DNA of 64,000 nt from Martinezella lusitana (GTDB taxonomy: Bacteria > Pseudomonadota > Alphaproteobacteria > Rhizobiales > Rhizobiaceae): NCBI RefSeq assembly GCF_014207095.1, contig NZ_JACHBG010000002.1, positions 248,001 through 312,000 on the forward strand, in the 5' to 3' direction. Under the pieces are notes generated by a model, which saw only the letters and a program-made list of their open reading frames with translations, was not told where the DNA came from and did not search any database. Position 1 is the stretch's first letter. Every line of letters starts with the position of its first letter. Below are positions 16,659 through 25,418 of the stretch, piece by piece. The position numbers and the translations under genes are program-made.

Positions 16659-17246
16659 ATGACCCCGAAAGAGCTGAAAGCCCAATATCGCAACGAGCGT
16701 CTGGCGGCGCGGGACGCCATCCCGGCCGACGAGCGCATCGAAAAGGCGTTGGCCATGGCTACCCATGGCGGCGATGCGATCGACATCGAGCCCGGCACGG
16801 TCGTTTCCGGCTTTCTGCCGATCCGCTCGGAGGCAGACATAAGGCCATTGATGGCACACTTCAGGGCGCGGGGCGCGCGGCTCTGCGTGCCCATTATTCT
16901 CGATAAAAGCACGATCGTCTTTCGCGAGCTCGTGCCGGGTGCGCCGCTCGTCCCTTGCGGATTCGGCACGTCCGGACCCGGCCCCGAGGCGGCGGTGCTT
17001 GACCCAAGGGTCATGCTGATACCGCTTTCGGCCTTCGACAAAACCGGCCACCGCATCGGCTACGGAGCCGGCTATTACGACCGCGCGATCACCCGCCTGC
17101 ATGAAAAAGGCCTGAATCCGCGCCTCATCGGCATTGCATTTGATTGCCAAGAAGTGCCATCAGTACCGGCTGAGCCGCATGATGTCCGTCTTGACGCGAT
17201 TTTGACCGAGAGCGGACTCAATTTCGTTTCGGAAGCGATTGGATAG
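16659..17246 (+). CDS. 5-formyltetrahydrofolate cyclo-ligase
   Basis: This enzyme converts 5-formyl-THF to 5,10-methenyl-THF with ATP and recycles folate. The 195-residue product has the N-terminal basic Lys/Arg segment and the C-terminal signature R-I-G-Y-G-A-G-Y-Y-D-R at about residues 128-138, which binds ATP phosphates. The ATG at 16659 gives the usual length; the frame is open 20 codons further upstream. In Rhizobiales the gene normally follows zapA-ssrS; here about 12 kb of other genes lies between. The next gene starts 3 nt after its stop. Confidence 0.95.
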   Translation: MTPKELKAQYRNERLAARDAIPADERIEKALAMATHGGDAIDIEPGTVVSGFLPIRSEADIRPLMAHFRARGARLCVPIILDKSTIVFRELVPGAPLVPCGFGTSGPGPEAAVLDPRVMLIPLSAFDKTGHRIGYGAGYYDRAITRLHEKGLNPRLIGIAFDCQEVPSVPAEPHDVRLDAILTESGLNFVSEAIG

Positions 17247-17249
17247 CGA

Positions 17250-18074
17250 ATGCGGCTGCTTTTTCTGGGTGACATGGTCGGGAAAACCGGACGGACTGCG
17301 GTATGGGACCGCCTTCCGGGACTCGTCTCCGATCTGAGACTCGACTTCGTCATCGTCAACGGCGAGAATGCCGCCGGCGGCTTCGGCATCACCGAGGATA
17401 TCTTTCTCGAAACGATCAATGCCGGCGCCGATGTCGTGACGACAGGCAACCATGTCTGGGACCAGAAGGAAGCCGTGGTTTTTAGCGAGCGGCACGACCA
17501 GTTCCTGCGCCCCGCCAACTATCCGGCCGGCACCCCGGGCCGTGGGTCCGGGCTTTATTATGCCCGCAACGGCGCGCGCGTTCTCGTGGCCAATATCATG
17601 GGCCGCGTCTTCATGCATCCCGAGCTGGATGATCCCTTCAAGGCGGCAGAAGCCATTCTCGATGCCTGCCCGCTGAAGGAACAGGCAGACGCCATCATCT
17701 TCGATTTCCATGCGGAAGCAACGAGCGAAAAGCAGTGTTTCGGGCATTTCGTCGATGGTCGCGCAAGCTTTGTCGTCGGCACACATACGCATGTGCCGAC
17801 GGCCGATGCACAGATCTTGAATGGCGGCACGGCCTATATGTCGGATGCCGGCATGTGCGGCGACTACGATTCCTCGCTCGGCATGGAAAAGGAAGAGCCG
17901 CTCAACCGGTTCATTTCAAAGATGCCGAAGGGACGGTTCGAAGCGGCTTCCGGGCCTGCGACCATCTGCGGCGTCGGCGTCGAGATTTCCGACGCAACGG
18001 GATTGGCCGAAAAGATCGCGCCGCTGCGGCTCGGCCCGCGGCTTGCGGAGACCATTCCGGAGTTCTGGCGTTAG
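17250..18074 (+). CDS. YmdB-like metallophosphoesterase (TIGR00282 type)
   Basis: The 274-residue product matches the YmdB family of dinuclear-metal phosphodiesterases: Asp8 in L-G-D-M-V-G, V-N-G-E-N-A-A-G-G-F-G at about 39-49, T-G-N-H-V-W-D near 68-74, and G-T-H-T-H-V-P-T-A-D near 176-185. These supply the metal ligands. Bacillus YmdB cleaves 2',3'-cyclic nucleotides; the substrate here is not known. It sits 3 nt downstream of the formyltetrahydrofolate cyclo-ligase gene, so the two are co-transcribed. Confidence 0.93.
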   Translation: MRLLFLGDMVGKTGRTAVWDRLPGLVSDLRLDFVIVNGENAAGGFGITEDIFLETINAGADVVTTGNHVWDQKEAVVFSERHDQFLRPANYPAGTPGRGSGLYYARNGARVLVANIMGRVFMHPELDDPFKAAEAILDACPLKEQADAIIFDFHAEATSEKQCFGHFVDGRASFVVGTHTHVPTADAQILNGGTAYMSDAGMCGDYDSSLGMEKEEPLNRFISKMPKGRFEAASGPATICGVGVEISDATGLAEKIAPLRLGPRLAETIPEFWR

Positions 18075-18225
18075 CTGTCCGGATTTCGTCGCTGAACCGA
18101 CGTCAATCAGGCGGTTCGGCGACAACTCGGACGAGCCTGAGCAATTTTTGCCGGGAAATGTGTTTCGCCGTCTTTGCAACTTCCACTCGTCATGATTGAT
18201 TGCGCTGTACCGTTGGGGGAAGCGC

Positions 18226-18777
18226 ATGAATCGGGTTCTTTTGACTGCCATCATAGCCGCGACACTATCGGGCTGCGTGTCTCCTAATCCGGTCAGCACG
18301 ACATCCGATGGCTACCGCATACAAAAATTCAGTCAGGGAACGGTTTCTGTTGGCAAAAGCGCCAATCTGTTGGCCGCCGGTAATTGGAGCGTGTCATGCC
18401 AGACCGATGCAATGACCGGCAAACGCAATTGCAGCATTACCTCCCTGGCGGGGGCTTTGTTCATTGACTACGGTAGTTCACCAAAACCCCAACGCGTCTG
18501 TGCCTTGTTGCATGATGCGCCGGGGATGACGGCGTTGATCAGGGTTGATAGCCATCCGGCGGTTGCTACGGACACACAGGGTTGCGTTTCGGCAAGCCGG
18601 ATCATTCACCAGATGAGAAGCGGCAGCACTTTCCTGGCGCGCGTTGGCGCCATCAATGACTGGTCGCCCGATCTACGATCCGTAATCAAGGACTCACGCG
18701 CGTCGCTCGAAGGATTGAACAAGGCCATGGAAACCGTTGCGGATATCCAGGCGGGAAGGCTTGCCGTCAAACCATAG
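18226..18777 (+). CDS. Putative lipoprotein, weakly IalB-like
   Basis: The 183-residue product starts with a lipoprotein signal peptide: hydrophobic residues 4-14 and lipobox L-S-G-C with Cys17. After it comes G-x-W-S-V-S-C followed by a second Cys about 14 residues on, loosely like the start of the invasion-associated locus B fold, and two further cysteines that could form a second disulfide. The C-terminal 60 residues are helical. An in-frame TTG or ATG further upstream exists, but ATG 18226 puts the signal peptide at the N-terminus. Function unknown. Confidence 0.7.
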   Translation: MNRVLLTAIIAATLSGCVSPNPVSTTSDGYRIQKFSQGTVSVGKSANLLAAGNWSVSCQTDAMTGKRNCSITSLAGALFIDYGSSPKPQRVCALLHDAPGMTALIRVDSHPAVATDTQGCVSASRIIHQMRSGSTFLARVGAINDWSPDLRSVIKDSRASLEGLNKAMETVADIQAGRLAVKP

Positions 18778-18891
18778 GAATGGCGGCGGAAGGCTTCTTG
18801 CAGCCGCCGTTACCCGGCTTTTTACTTGAATGAAGGCCGCTTCGCTCTTATAAGGCAGCCATTCCCAACAAAAGACGTGAACAGGGGTGCC

Positions 18892-19638
18892 ATGGCTGGC
18901 CATTCACAGTTTAAAAACATCATGCACCGTAAGGGTCGTCAGGACTCGGTGCGTTCGAAAATGTTCTCGAAGCTGGCGCGCGAAATTACGGTCGCTGCCA
19001 AATCGGGCCTGCCCGACCCGACCATGAACGCAAGCCTGCGTCTGGCGATTCAGAACGCCAAGGCGCAGTCGATGCCGAAGGACAATATCGATCGCGCCAT
19101 CAAAAAGGCGTCCGGCGCCGACACCGAGAATTACGATGCGATCCGCTATGAGGGTTATGGTCCAGGCGGCACGGCGATCATCGTCGAGGCGCTGACCGAC
19201 AACCGCAACCGCACGGCTTCCAATGTCCGCTCGATCTTCACCAAGGCCGGCGGTGCGCTTGGTGAAACCGGTTCGGTATCCTTCTCCTTCGATCACGTCG
19301 GCGAGATCACCTACAAGGCGACTGTTGGCGATGCCGACAAGGTGATGGAAGCGGCGATCGAAGCTGGCGCTGACGATGTCGAAAGCGACGAAGAAGGTCA
19401 TTGGATCATCTGCGCGTTCGAATCTCTCGGTGAAGTCGCCAAGGCGCTCGAAGCGACGCTCGGCGAAGCCGAAACGGTCAAGGCGATCTGGCGCGCGCAG
19501 AACAATGTGCCGGTCGATGAAGAAAAGGCTGTGTCGCTGATGAAGCTCATCGACAGCCTCGAAGACGACGACGACGTTCAGAATGTCTATTCGAACTTCG
19601 AAGTCTCGGAAGAAGTTCTGGCCAAGCTCTCGGCCTGA
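18892..19638 (+). CDS. yebC: YebC/PmpR family DNA-binding transcriptional regulator
   Basis: The 248-residue product opens with [14 protein letters not shown], the YebC N-terminal signature, and continues with [11 protein letters not shown] and Y-E-G-Y-G-P-G-G in domain 2. YebC proteins regulate transcription or, in recent work, help ribosomes at proline stretches. ATG 18892 was chosen because the conserved sequence begins there. The position upstream of ruvCAB is ancestral, but an ECF cassette and an oxidoreductase gene now separate them. A clear terminator follows. Confidence 0.96.
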   Translation: MAGHSQFKNIMHRKGRQDSVRSKMFSKLAREITVAAKSGLPDPTMNASLRLAIQNAKAQSMPKDNIDRAIKKASGADTENYDAIRYEGYGPGGTAIIVEALTDNRNRTASNVRSIFTKAGGALGETGSVSFSFDHVGEITYKATVGDADKVMEAAIEAGADDVESDEEGHWIICAFESLGEVAKALEATLGEAETVKAIWRAQNNVPVDEEKAVSLMKLIDSLEDDDDVQNVYSNFEVSEEVLAKLSA

Positions 19639-19655
19639 TCCATCGAGATCCATCA

Positions 19656-19687
19656 AAAAGCCGGCTGCAGCGATGCGGCCGGCTTTT
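19656..19687 (+). terminator. Intrinsic terminator of yebC (possibly bidirectional)
   Basis: AAAAGCCGGC (19656-19665) pairs with GCCGGCTTTT (19678-19687) over a 12-nt loop. The A-run and T-run on either side allow use by both yebC and the convergent anti-sigma gene, which ends at 19693. Confidence 0.85.
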
Positions 19688-19692
19688 GTGCG

Positions 19693-20493
19693 TCATGGGT
19701 TTGTTGCGCGGATGAAATCGTCGCGGAACGTGGCAAGATCGGCGGCGGCGACATCGGAGACGGCCCAGAAGACTAGCCCGTCCGCATGCCATTCGACGAA
19801 ATTGTAGCCGTCCTTCTCGGCATTGCTGCGAGTTTCCGAGGTGGCGGGCCAGATGAAGAGATTGATGACATGACCGTGCCGGCGATAGATCAACGCTGCG
19901 ACTACCCGGCCGTCGAGGTAGTCCACCCTGCCGCCAACGAGAGGGAAACCCTGTGTCGCCAGATCGACCACGGGCGGCGAGAAATCGATCTTGCCGTTGA
20001 ACCATGGCTTGACAGTGTGCTGGTCGGAGGTCAGCACGTCGGTCAGATGATCAGCCAGCATCGAGCGCACATGGCTTGAAAGAAGCTGATCCTCGATCGT
20101 CTGGCTCTGCTGCGGCACGTTCAGCACCAGCATAAGGCTCGCGGCCAGAACACCTAGAGACGGCACGAAGCTCCATTCGCGAACCAACCGCCAAGCGCGC
20201 CGCCATGGGCTTTCCGTGTTGATCACCGCCGCCGCGCGCTTCGTCATCGCCTGTTCCAGCGAAAGTGCGGCCTGAACGCGGGCATGGACGGTGTCCGGTG
20301 CTTGCCATTTCACACCCTCGCGTGCGGAAAGACGCTTGACCATCATGGCGTTCTCCATCTCCCCGGCACATTCGGCGCACGTCGCCAGATGGGCCTCGAA
20401 ACGCGCTGCGTTGGTTGCGTCCAATTCCCCGTCGATGAAGCCGTGCAGCAGGTCCGCCCATTCGCTGTGATCATCGTGCTTTCTGCTGCTCAT
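19693..20493 (-). CDS. Anti-sigma factor with zinc-finger (zf-HC2) domain
   Basis: The 266-residue product has an N-terminal zinc-binding anti-sigma motif H35-x3-C39-x2-C42, a single membrane segment at about residues 109-127, and a periplasmic C-terminal domain of about 140 residues with W-F-N-G-K-I-D-F-S-P-P-V and G-G-R-V-D-Y-L motifs common in this family. The N-terminal domain would hold the ECF sigma factor at the inner membrane; a periplasmic or redox signal would release it. It overlaps the sigma gene by 4 nt (ATGA), so the two are translationally coupled. Confidence 0.93.
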   Translation of the reverse strand: MSSRKHDDHSEWADLLHGFIDGELDATNAARFEAHLATCAECAGEMENAMMVKRLSAREGVKWQAPDTVHARVQAALSLEQAMTKRAAAVINTESPWRRAWRLVREWSFVPSLGVLAASLMLVLNVPQQSQTIEDQLLSSHVRSMLADHLTDVLTSDQHTVKPWFNGKIDFSPPVVDLATQGFPLVGGRVDYLDGRVVAALIYRRHGHVINLFIWPATSETRSNAEKDGYNFVEWHADGLVFWAVSDVAAADLATFRDDFIRATNP

Positions 20494-21266
20494 TGCGCCG
20501 CCCCCTTTTCTTCAAGGGTGCGCCATGCTTCGCCGAAATCGCGGCGGGCGCGGGCGAGGCGCGACATGACGGTGCCGATCGGCGCATCGATGATGTCGGC
20601 AATCTCTTTATAGGAAAGATCCTCGAGTTCGCGCAGAACCAGAACCTCGCGCATGGCATCAGGCAACATGTTGATGACCGCGCGCACCCGCTGTGTTTCC
20701 GATTTGCGGATGAAGGCGGCTTCCGGCGTATCCTCCTCCGAGGCCGGATCGGGGGAGGGCGAGCCTTCGTCCCGATCCCTTTCGTCGGTCATCGGCTGTT
20801 CGTAGCGGGTCTTGCGCCGGCCCTCCTGCAGCCAGGCATGGTAGCAATTGCGGACGATGGTGAAGGTCCAGGCGCGGGCATCGCCATCGCGAAAGCCGCC
20901 AAAGCCGCGATAGGCGCGCAGATATGCCTCCTGCACGATATCCTGCGCAGCATCGGCATCCCGGCTCAGGAAGCGTGCGAAATTATAGGCGGCGTCCAGA
21001 TGCGGGATGATGGTGCGCTGGAAGCGGCGCATGGTCTCGTCGGGAGAGGAGATTGCAAGGTGTTGCGACCCGGCATTGGCCGTCGGCTCTGCCACCGCCA
21101 TGAGGATGGCGTGATGGGCCGGTTTCGGCTGCGCAAAGAAGGCGCGCAGGCGGGCCAGAAGTCGCGCCAGCCGGCGCATCGCGGTCGTTTGCGGCCAGTT
21201 CCAAGTCCATGTGTGGAGTTGGCCGCCGAGCGTCATCGAAGTCATCATTCGGGCGTCTGTCATCAT
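20490..21266 (-). CDS. ECF-type RNA polymerase sigma factor
   Basis: The 258-residue product has sigma region 2 (F-N-F/Y-A-R-F-L-x-x-D-A-D-A-A-Q-D-I-V-Q-E-A-Y-L-R-A-Y type, about residues 90-125) and region 4 (L-P-D-A-M-R-E-V-L-V-L-R-E, then Y-K-E-I-A-D and I-G-T-V-M-S-R-L-A-R-A-R, about 200-245). Residues 1-75 are not part of the conserved core, so starts such as the ATG at 21101 are possible. I keep 21266 because a GGGG ribosome-binding site precedes it and a candidate self-promoter lies about 70 nt upstream. It is coupled to the anti-sigma gene. Confidence 0.92.
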   Translation of the reverse strand: MMTDARMMTSMTLGGQLHTWTWNWPQTTAMRRLARLLARLRAFFAQPKPAHHAILMAVAEPTANAGSQHLAISSPDETMRRFQRTIIPHLDAAYNFARFLSRDADAAQDIVQEAYLRAYRGFGGFRDGDARAWTFTIVRNCYHAWLQEGRRKTRYEQPMTDERDRDEGSPSPDPASEEDTPEAAFIRKSETQRVRAVINMLPDAMREVLVLRELEDLSYKEIADIIDAPIGTVMSRLARARRDFGEAWRTLEEKGAAQ

Positions 21267-21335
21267 GATCCCCGCAAAACGCCGATACCGACTGTAAGCC
21301 GTGGATACGGTGCTTGCAATGTTGCCTGCGATACT

Positions 21336-21363
21336 AGATCACGCCCGCGTGAGTTTTATTCCC
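21336..21363 (-). promoter_or_regulatory. Candidate ECF promoter for the sigma/anti-sigma operon
   Basis: On the minus strand GGGAATAA (21363-21356) is followed after exactly 14 nt by TGATCT (21341-21336). The same two boxes with the same spacing precede the divergent MBL gene. This points to autoregulation by the ECF sigma factor. Confidence 0.65.
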
Positions 21364-21483
21364 GATCGGATGCAGAAAATTGCAGAGCCCGGATGCGGAC
21401 GCCCGCGTCTCCACCGCTTCAATCCATGTCGGTAAAAATAATGCCATATATCTCAATGGTTTGGGAAAATTCTTCGCGCGGTT

Positions 21484-21511
21484 GGGAATAAGCGCTCATT
21501 GCCATTGATCT
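21484..21511 (+). promoter_or_regulatory. Candidate ECF promoter for the MBL-TPR-DoxX cassette
   Basis: GGGAATAA (21484-21491), 14-nt spacer, TGATCT (21506-21511). It is identical in boxes and spacing to the sigma gene's own upstream region at 21336-21363. The transcription start would be near 21518, giving a leader of about 70 nt. Confidence 0.65.
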
Positions 21512-21587
21512 TCTTCCTCAGTGGACGGTCGCGATTTGAAGCGTCCTCCGCCTGGCTCGAAAGCCATAACCCTGAGGAGATATTGCG

Positions 21588-22562
21588 ATGTTTGATATGA
21601 CCCGCCGCACCGTTCTCGGTACGGCTGTAGCTGCGGCAGCCTTCGGTCTGTCGTCGAAGCTCGAATTCATCCCGCAAGCCTTTGCCGCCACGCCGCTGGA
21701 GCCGACGGTCGGCTTCCATAAATACAAGGTCGGCTCGATCGAGGTGACGGCCATTTATGATGGCATCTGGCGCAAGCCGCATGATCCGGCCTTCATCAAG
21801 AATGCTTCGGTCGATGATACCAAGGAAGCGCTCTCCAAGGCCGGCCTGACGACAGACTTCATGCCCATTCCGCTGACCGTCGTCGTTCTCGATATCGGCG
21901 GACGCAAGATCATGATGGATGCCGGCTCGGGTGTCGGCCAGTGGCAGACCAATGCCACGCATCTGCCGGCCAACATGGCCGCAGCCGGCATCGACTACAA
22001 GAAGATCGATACGATCATGATCTCGCATTTCCATCCGGACCACGTCTGGGGCCTGATGGAAAAGGGGACGAACGCCGCCGTCTTCCCGAATGCCGAGCTG
22101 ATCGTCAATGCCGCCGAATTCAACTGGTGGACCGATCCCGGCCGTGTCGACAAACTGGCTGAGGGACGCAAGGAAGCCGGCCGGCGTATCGCCTCCGTCT
22201 TTCCGAAATGGAAGAACTGGAAGCTGGTCGACGATAATGCCGAAGTGGCACCCGGCGTGCACATGCTGGCCGCTTACGGCCATACGCCCGGTCATTCCGT
22301 CTTCCTCATCGATGGCGGCAGTGAGCAGCTGATGGTTTCGGCCGACATCATGTATGTGCCGGCGCTGCTCGCGCCCCATCCGGAATGGGAAGGCGCCTAT
22401 GACCAGGACGGCCCGATGGCCGTCGCAACCCGCCGCAAGCTGATCGATCGCGTCATTGCCGACAAGATCAGGATCTGCGGCTCGCATTTTCCATTCCCGG
22501 GCTCCGGCACCTTCGTCAAGGACGGCAATGCCTACGGATTCACCCCCACCATTCAGGCCTGA
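21588..22562 (+). CDS. Tat-exported MBL-fold metallo-hydrolase
   Basis: The 324-residue product starts with a twin-arginine signal (T-R-R-T-V-L-G at 5-11, hydrophobic stretch 12-21, cleavage near A-F-A-A). The metallo-beta-lactamase motif H-F-H-P-D-H lies at 147-152, and further metal ligands occur in G-H-T-P-G-H and S-A-D. The domain resembles lactonase-like or arylsulfatase-like MBL enzymes of the periplasm; the substrate is unknown. It is the first gene of a cassette with TPR and DoxX genes, divergent from an ECF sigma factor and carrying the same promoter pattern. Confidence 0.92.
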   Translation: MFDMTRRTVLGTAVAAAAFGLSSKLEFIPQAFAATPLEPTVGFHKYKVGSIEVTAIYDGIWRKPHDPAFIKNASVDDTKEALSKAGLTTDFMPIPLTVVVLDIGGRKIMMDAGSGVGQWQTNATHLPANMAAAGIDYKKIDTIMISHFHPDHVWGLMEKGTNAAVFPNAELIVNAAEFNWWTDPGRVDKLAEGRKEAGRRIASVFPKWKNWKLVDDNAEVAPGVHMLAAYGHTPGHSVFLIDGGSEQLMVSADIMYVPALLAPHPEWEGAYDQDGPMAVATRRKLIDRVIADKIRICGSHFPFPGSGTFVKDGNAYGFTPTIQA

Positions 22563-22586
22563 GCGGCCAAAACAGGAGCAAATACC

Positions 22587-23048
22587 ATGTTCAGACATGC
22601 CATTTTCGGGATCGCCGGCCTGTGCGCCGTTGCCATCCTTCCGGGCGCAACGGCAGGCCTCGCCTTTGCCGTCGACAATATGGAATCGACCGATGCGCCG
22701 GACCTCACCTCGGTGCGCGCGAAGATCGATGCGAAGGACTATGCCGGCGCGCTCACTGAGCTCAGGGACATTGCAGAGGAACACCAGCAGGCCGACGTCT
22801 ACAATCTGATGGGCTTCACCCTGCGCAAGACCGGTGATTTCAAGACGTCGCTGACCTACTACACCAAGGCTCTCGAACTGCAGCCGGATCACAAGGGCGC
22901 GCATGAATATCTCGGTGAGCTCTATGTCGAGACCGGCGACATGCCCAAGGCTCGCGAGCAGCTTGCCGCGCTGACCAAGCTCTGCCCGGCTGGATGCGAA
23001 GAGCTCGAAGATCTGACCAAGGCGATATCAGCCAAGGGAACCAACTAG
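22587..23048 (+). CDS. Exported tetratricopeptide-repeat protein
   Basis: The 153-residue product has a signal peptide (residues 1-28, cleavage near A-F-A) and two to three TPR units between residues 45 and 125, including Y-N-L-M-G-F-T-L-R-K-T-G-D and A-L-E-L-Q-P-D-H-K-G-A-H-E-Y-L-G-E-L-Y. It ends with a short segment holding a Cys pair (C-P-A-G-C). Probably a periplasmic scaffold. It starts 24 nt after the MBL gene with a good AGGAG ribosome-binding site, so it is co-transcribed. Confidence 0.88.
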   Translation: MFRHAIFGIAGLCAVAILPGATAGLAFAVDNMESTDAPDLTSVRAKIDAKDYAGALTELRDIAEEHQQADVYNLMGFTLRKTGDFKTSLTYYTKALELQPDHKGAHEYLGELYVETGDMPKAREQLAALTKLCPAGCEELEDLTKAISAKGTN

Positions 23049-23151
23049 CCCGCAGCTTCAACCGATCCGGCGGCATTTCGCTCGACCAAGTCGAGAGGAT
23101 GCCGCCGGGCAGGACCGGAGCGCGCGGATATCGACGGGAAGGAGACAAGCC

Positions 23152-23589
23152 ATGGAATTCGAAGAGGAGAGTGCCGTTCTTGTGAACATGGCCGACATGG
23201 CATTGTTGTTCGGCCGCATATTGCTGTCACTGCTCTTCCTGGAAGAAGGCATTGAACTCGCCAGCAATTTCGACAATGCATTGGAGGTTATGGCCAAGCT
23301 CGGTGTTCCAGCCCCCATCGCGATTGCAACAATCGCGCTGCAACTAGGCGCCGGCCTTGCCATTGCGCTCGGGCTGATGACGAGGCTGGCGGCATTTGGC
23401 CTCGGCTTGTTCTGCGTGCTGACGGCGCTGCTCTTTCACACCAACTTCGCCAGCCACAATGAGTTGCTGCACTTCGAAAAGGATCTGGCGATCGCAGGCG
23501 GCATGTTCGCGCTGATCGTCGCCGGCGCCGGCAAGCTGTCGCTCGACATGCTCATCCGGCGTCATTGGAACACGAGGCTCGTGGCTTGA
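23152..23589 (+). CDS. DoxX-family membrane protein
   Basis: The 145-residue product has four hydrophobic segments (about 15-33, 55-75, 80-98, 108-128). It carries the DoxX features G-R-I-L-L-S-L-L-F-L-E-E-G near the start and the polar loop H-T-N-F near 101. DoxX proteins are inner-membrane proteins linked to oxidative-stress or thiol redox processes. It lies 103 nt downstream of the TPR gene in the same cassette. Confidence 0.88.
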   Translation: MEFEEESAVLVNMADMALLFGRILLSLLFLEEGIELASNFDNALEVMAKLGVPAPIAIATIALQLGAGLAIALGLMTRLAAFGLGLFCVLTALLFHTNFASHNELLHFEKDLAIAGGMFALIVAGAGKLSLDMLIRRHWNTRLVA

Positions 23590-23603
23590 GCCCGTTGGTC
23601 ATT

Positions 23604-23645
23604 CGGTGAGCCGCGTATATAAGATCGGCTCACCGCACAAATGCC
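23604..23645. terminator. Hairpin between the DoxX and LLM oxidoreductase genes
   Basis: CGGTGAGCC (23604-23612) pairs perfectly with GGCTCACCG (23637-23645) over a 24-nt loop. The two flanking genes converge here. It is probably a shared terminator, though no T-tract follows. Confidence 0.5.
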
Positions 23646-23657
23646 TGCTTCCGAAAA

Positions 23658-24656
23658 TCAGGAGACCTTCTTGAAGCTTGGAAGCGTCGCGAAGAGTTCC
23701 ACCGATTTCAGGCGGGCCTCGATATCATGGACCGGCATCGAAATGATGACTTCGTCGGCCTCCGTGTCCTTGATAAAGCGCGAGAGCTTTGCTTCGGCCG
23801 TCGCAGGGGAGCCGACCACGGCGTAGCGCAACGTATTTTCCACATTCAGCTTCTCCATCGGCGTCCAGAAATCGTCCATGTCGCTGCGTGGGCGGGGGAA
23901 GGGGCCGCGCACGTTGCGGCGCAGATTGACGAATTGCTGTTCCGCAGAGGTGAAATGATATCGCGCCTCCTCATCGGTATCTGCGACGGAGCCCATGGCG
24001 CCGACCATCACATAAGGTTTGTCGAGCGTGGCCGAAGGCGTGAAGCGGTCGCGGTATATGGCGATGGCGTCCAGCAGCGAATCTGGTGCGAAATGCGAGG
24101 CGAAGGCATAGGGCAGGCCGAGCATGGCGGCGAGGTGGGCGCTATAGAGGCTGGAGCCGAGCAGCCAGATCGGCACGTTGGCGCCATGGCCGGGAACAGC
24201 GAGGATGATCTGGTTGTCATCAGCCGGGCTGAAGAGGTGCTGTAGCTCGACGATATCCTGCGGAAAGCTCTGCGCGCCGGCATCGATATTGCGACGCAGG
24301 GCCTGGGCGGTGCGCATGTCGGTGCCGGGCGCACGGCCAAGCCCCAGGTCGACGCGACCGGGAAACAGCGCTTCCAGCGTGCCGAACTGCTCGGCAATGA
24401 CGAGTGGTGAATGGTTCGGCAGCATGACGCCGCCCGAACCGATGCGGATGCGCGAGGTCGCTGCGCCGATGTGGCCGATCACGACTGAAGTCGCGGCGCT
24501 GGCAACGCCCGGCATACCGTGATGCTCGGCGAGCCAGAACCTGTTGTAGCCAAGCTCTTCCGCCTTTTGCGCCATGCGCTTCGAGCTCTCGAAGGACTGG
24601 CGGATGGTGCTGCCCTCGGCAACGGGCGAAAGATCGAGGATGGAAAAGGGAACCAT
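23658..24656 (-). CDS. LLM-class flavin-dependent oxidoreductase (luciferase-like)
   Basis: The 332-residue product matches the bacterial-luciferase-like monooxygenase fold, in the MsnO8/YhbW-like branch. It has [10 protein letters not shown] near residues 39-48, [16 protein letters not shown] at about 72-87, and G-L-G-R-A-P-G-T-D near 110. The partner flavin reductase and substrate are unknown. I chose ATG 24656, since the first 14 residues of the longer frame lack similarity. It is divergent from ruvC. Confidence 0.92.
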   Translation of the reverse strand: MVPFSILDLSPVAEGSTIRQSFESSKRMAQKAEELGYNRFWLAEHHGMPGVASAATSVVIGHIGAATSRIRIGSGGVMLPNHSPLVIAEQFGTLEALFPGRVDLGLGRAPGTDMRTAQALRRNIDAGAQSFPQDIVELQHLFSPADDNQIILAVPGHGANVPIWLLGSSLYSAHLAAMLGLPYAFASHFAPDSLLDAIAIYRDRFTPSATLDKPYVMVGAMGSVADTDEEARYHFTSAEQQFVNLRRNVRGPFPRPRSDMDDFWTPMEKLNVENTLRYAVVGSPATAEAKLSRFIKDTEADEVIISMPVHDIEARLKSVELFATLPSFKKVS

Positions 24657-24845
24657 GGCAAGAAACCTGCGTGGTGGAAGGGAGGGTCGCTCCAACATGT
24701 AGGAGCGCGGTCCGCCTATTCCAAACCCCGCCGCCGCAATTTCGTCACGATGTTTCAGCGTGGCGCTGGCGGTCCAATCTGTGTCTTGTTTTTGTTTTGT
24801 TCACATTTTGCTGGCACATCTTCAGCCCGAAAGATAGGTTGGCTT

Positions 24846-25373
24846 ATGCAGAATACGATTCGCATCATCGGCATCGATCCGGGCCTTCGGCGCACCGGCT
24901 GGGGCATCATTGATACGCTTGGCAACTCGCTTCGCTTCGTGGCCTCGGGAACCGTCACTTCGGATGGCGACATGGATCTCGCATCCCGTCTATGCCAGCT
25001 GCATGATGGGCTTGCCGAGGTCGTTCACAGCTATCAGCCGGATGAGGCCGCCGTCGAGCAGACCTTCGTCAACAAGGATGCGGTGGCAACGCTGAAGCTC
25101 GGCCAGGCCCGCGGAGTCGTTATGCTGGTTCCGGCGCGGGCAGGCCTGCCGGTCTCGGAGTATGCTCCGAATGCGGTCAAGAAGGCGGTCATCGGCGTCG
25201 GTCACGGCGAGAAGCAGCAGATCCACATGATGCTGAAGATCCTGATGCCCAAAGTGGAATTCAAGGGCAATGACGCGGCCGATGCGCTCGCCATTGCCGT
25301 CTGCCATGCCCACAACCGCGGCGCCAGCCGGCTGCGGCAAGCGTCGCTTCTGGCAGCCGCGAAGGCTTCGTAA
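24846..25373 (+). CDS. ruvC: Holliday junction resolvase RuvC
   Basis: RuvC cuts Holliday junctions to resolve recombination intermediates. The 175-residue product begins with the RNase H-like strand [14 protein letters not shown] (catalytic Asp11). It continues with A-A-V-E-Q-T-F (catalytic Glu near 71) and ends with [11 protein letters not shown] (acidic residues near 143-146). Upstream in-frame codons to 24519 are noncoding. It heads the ruvCAB cluster, with ruvA 45 nt downstream. Confidence 0.97.
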   Translation: MQNTIRIIGIDPGLRRTGWGIIDTLGNSLRFVASGTVTSDGDMDLASRLCQLHDGLAEVVHSYQPDEAAVEQTFVNKDAVATLKLGQARGVVMLVPARAGLPVSEYAPNAVKKAVIGVGHGEKQQIHMMLKILMPKVEFKGNDAADALAIAVCHAHNRGASRLRQASLLAAAKAS

Positions 25374-25418
25374 CCGCTTCAACCCGTTCGCTAAACCCAC
25401 TCCTGACGGACACCATTC

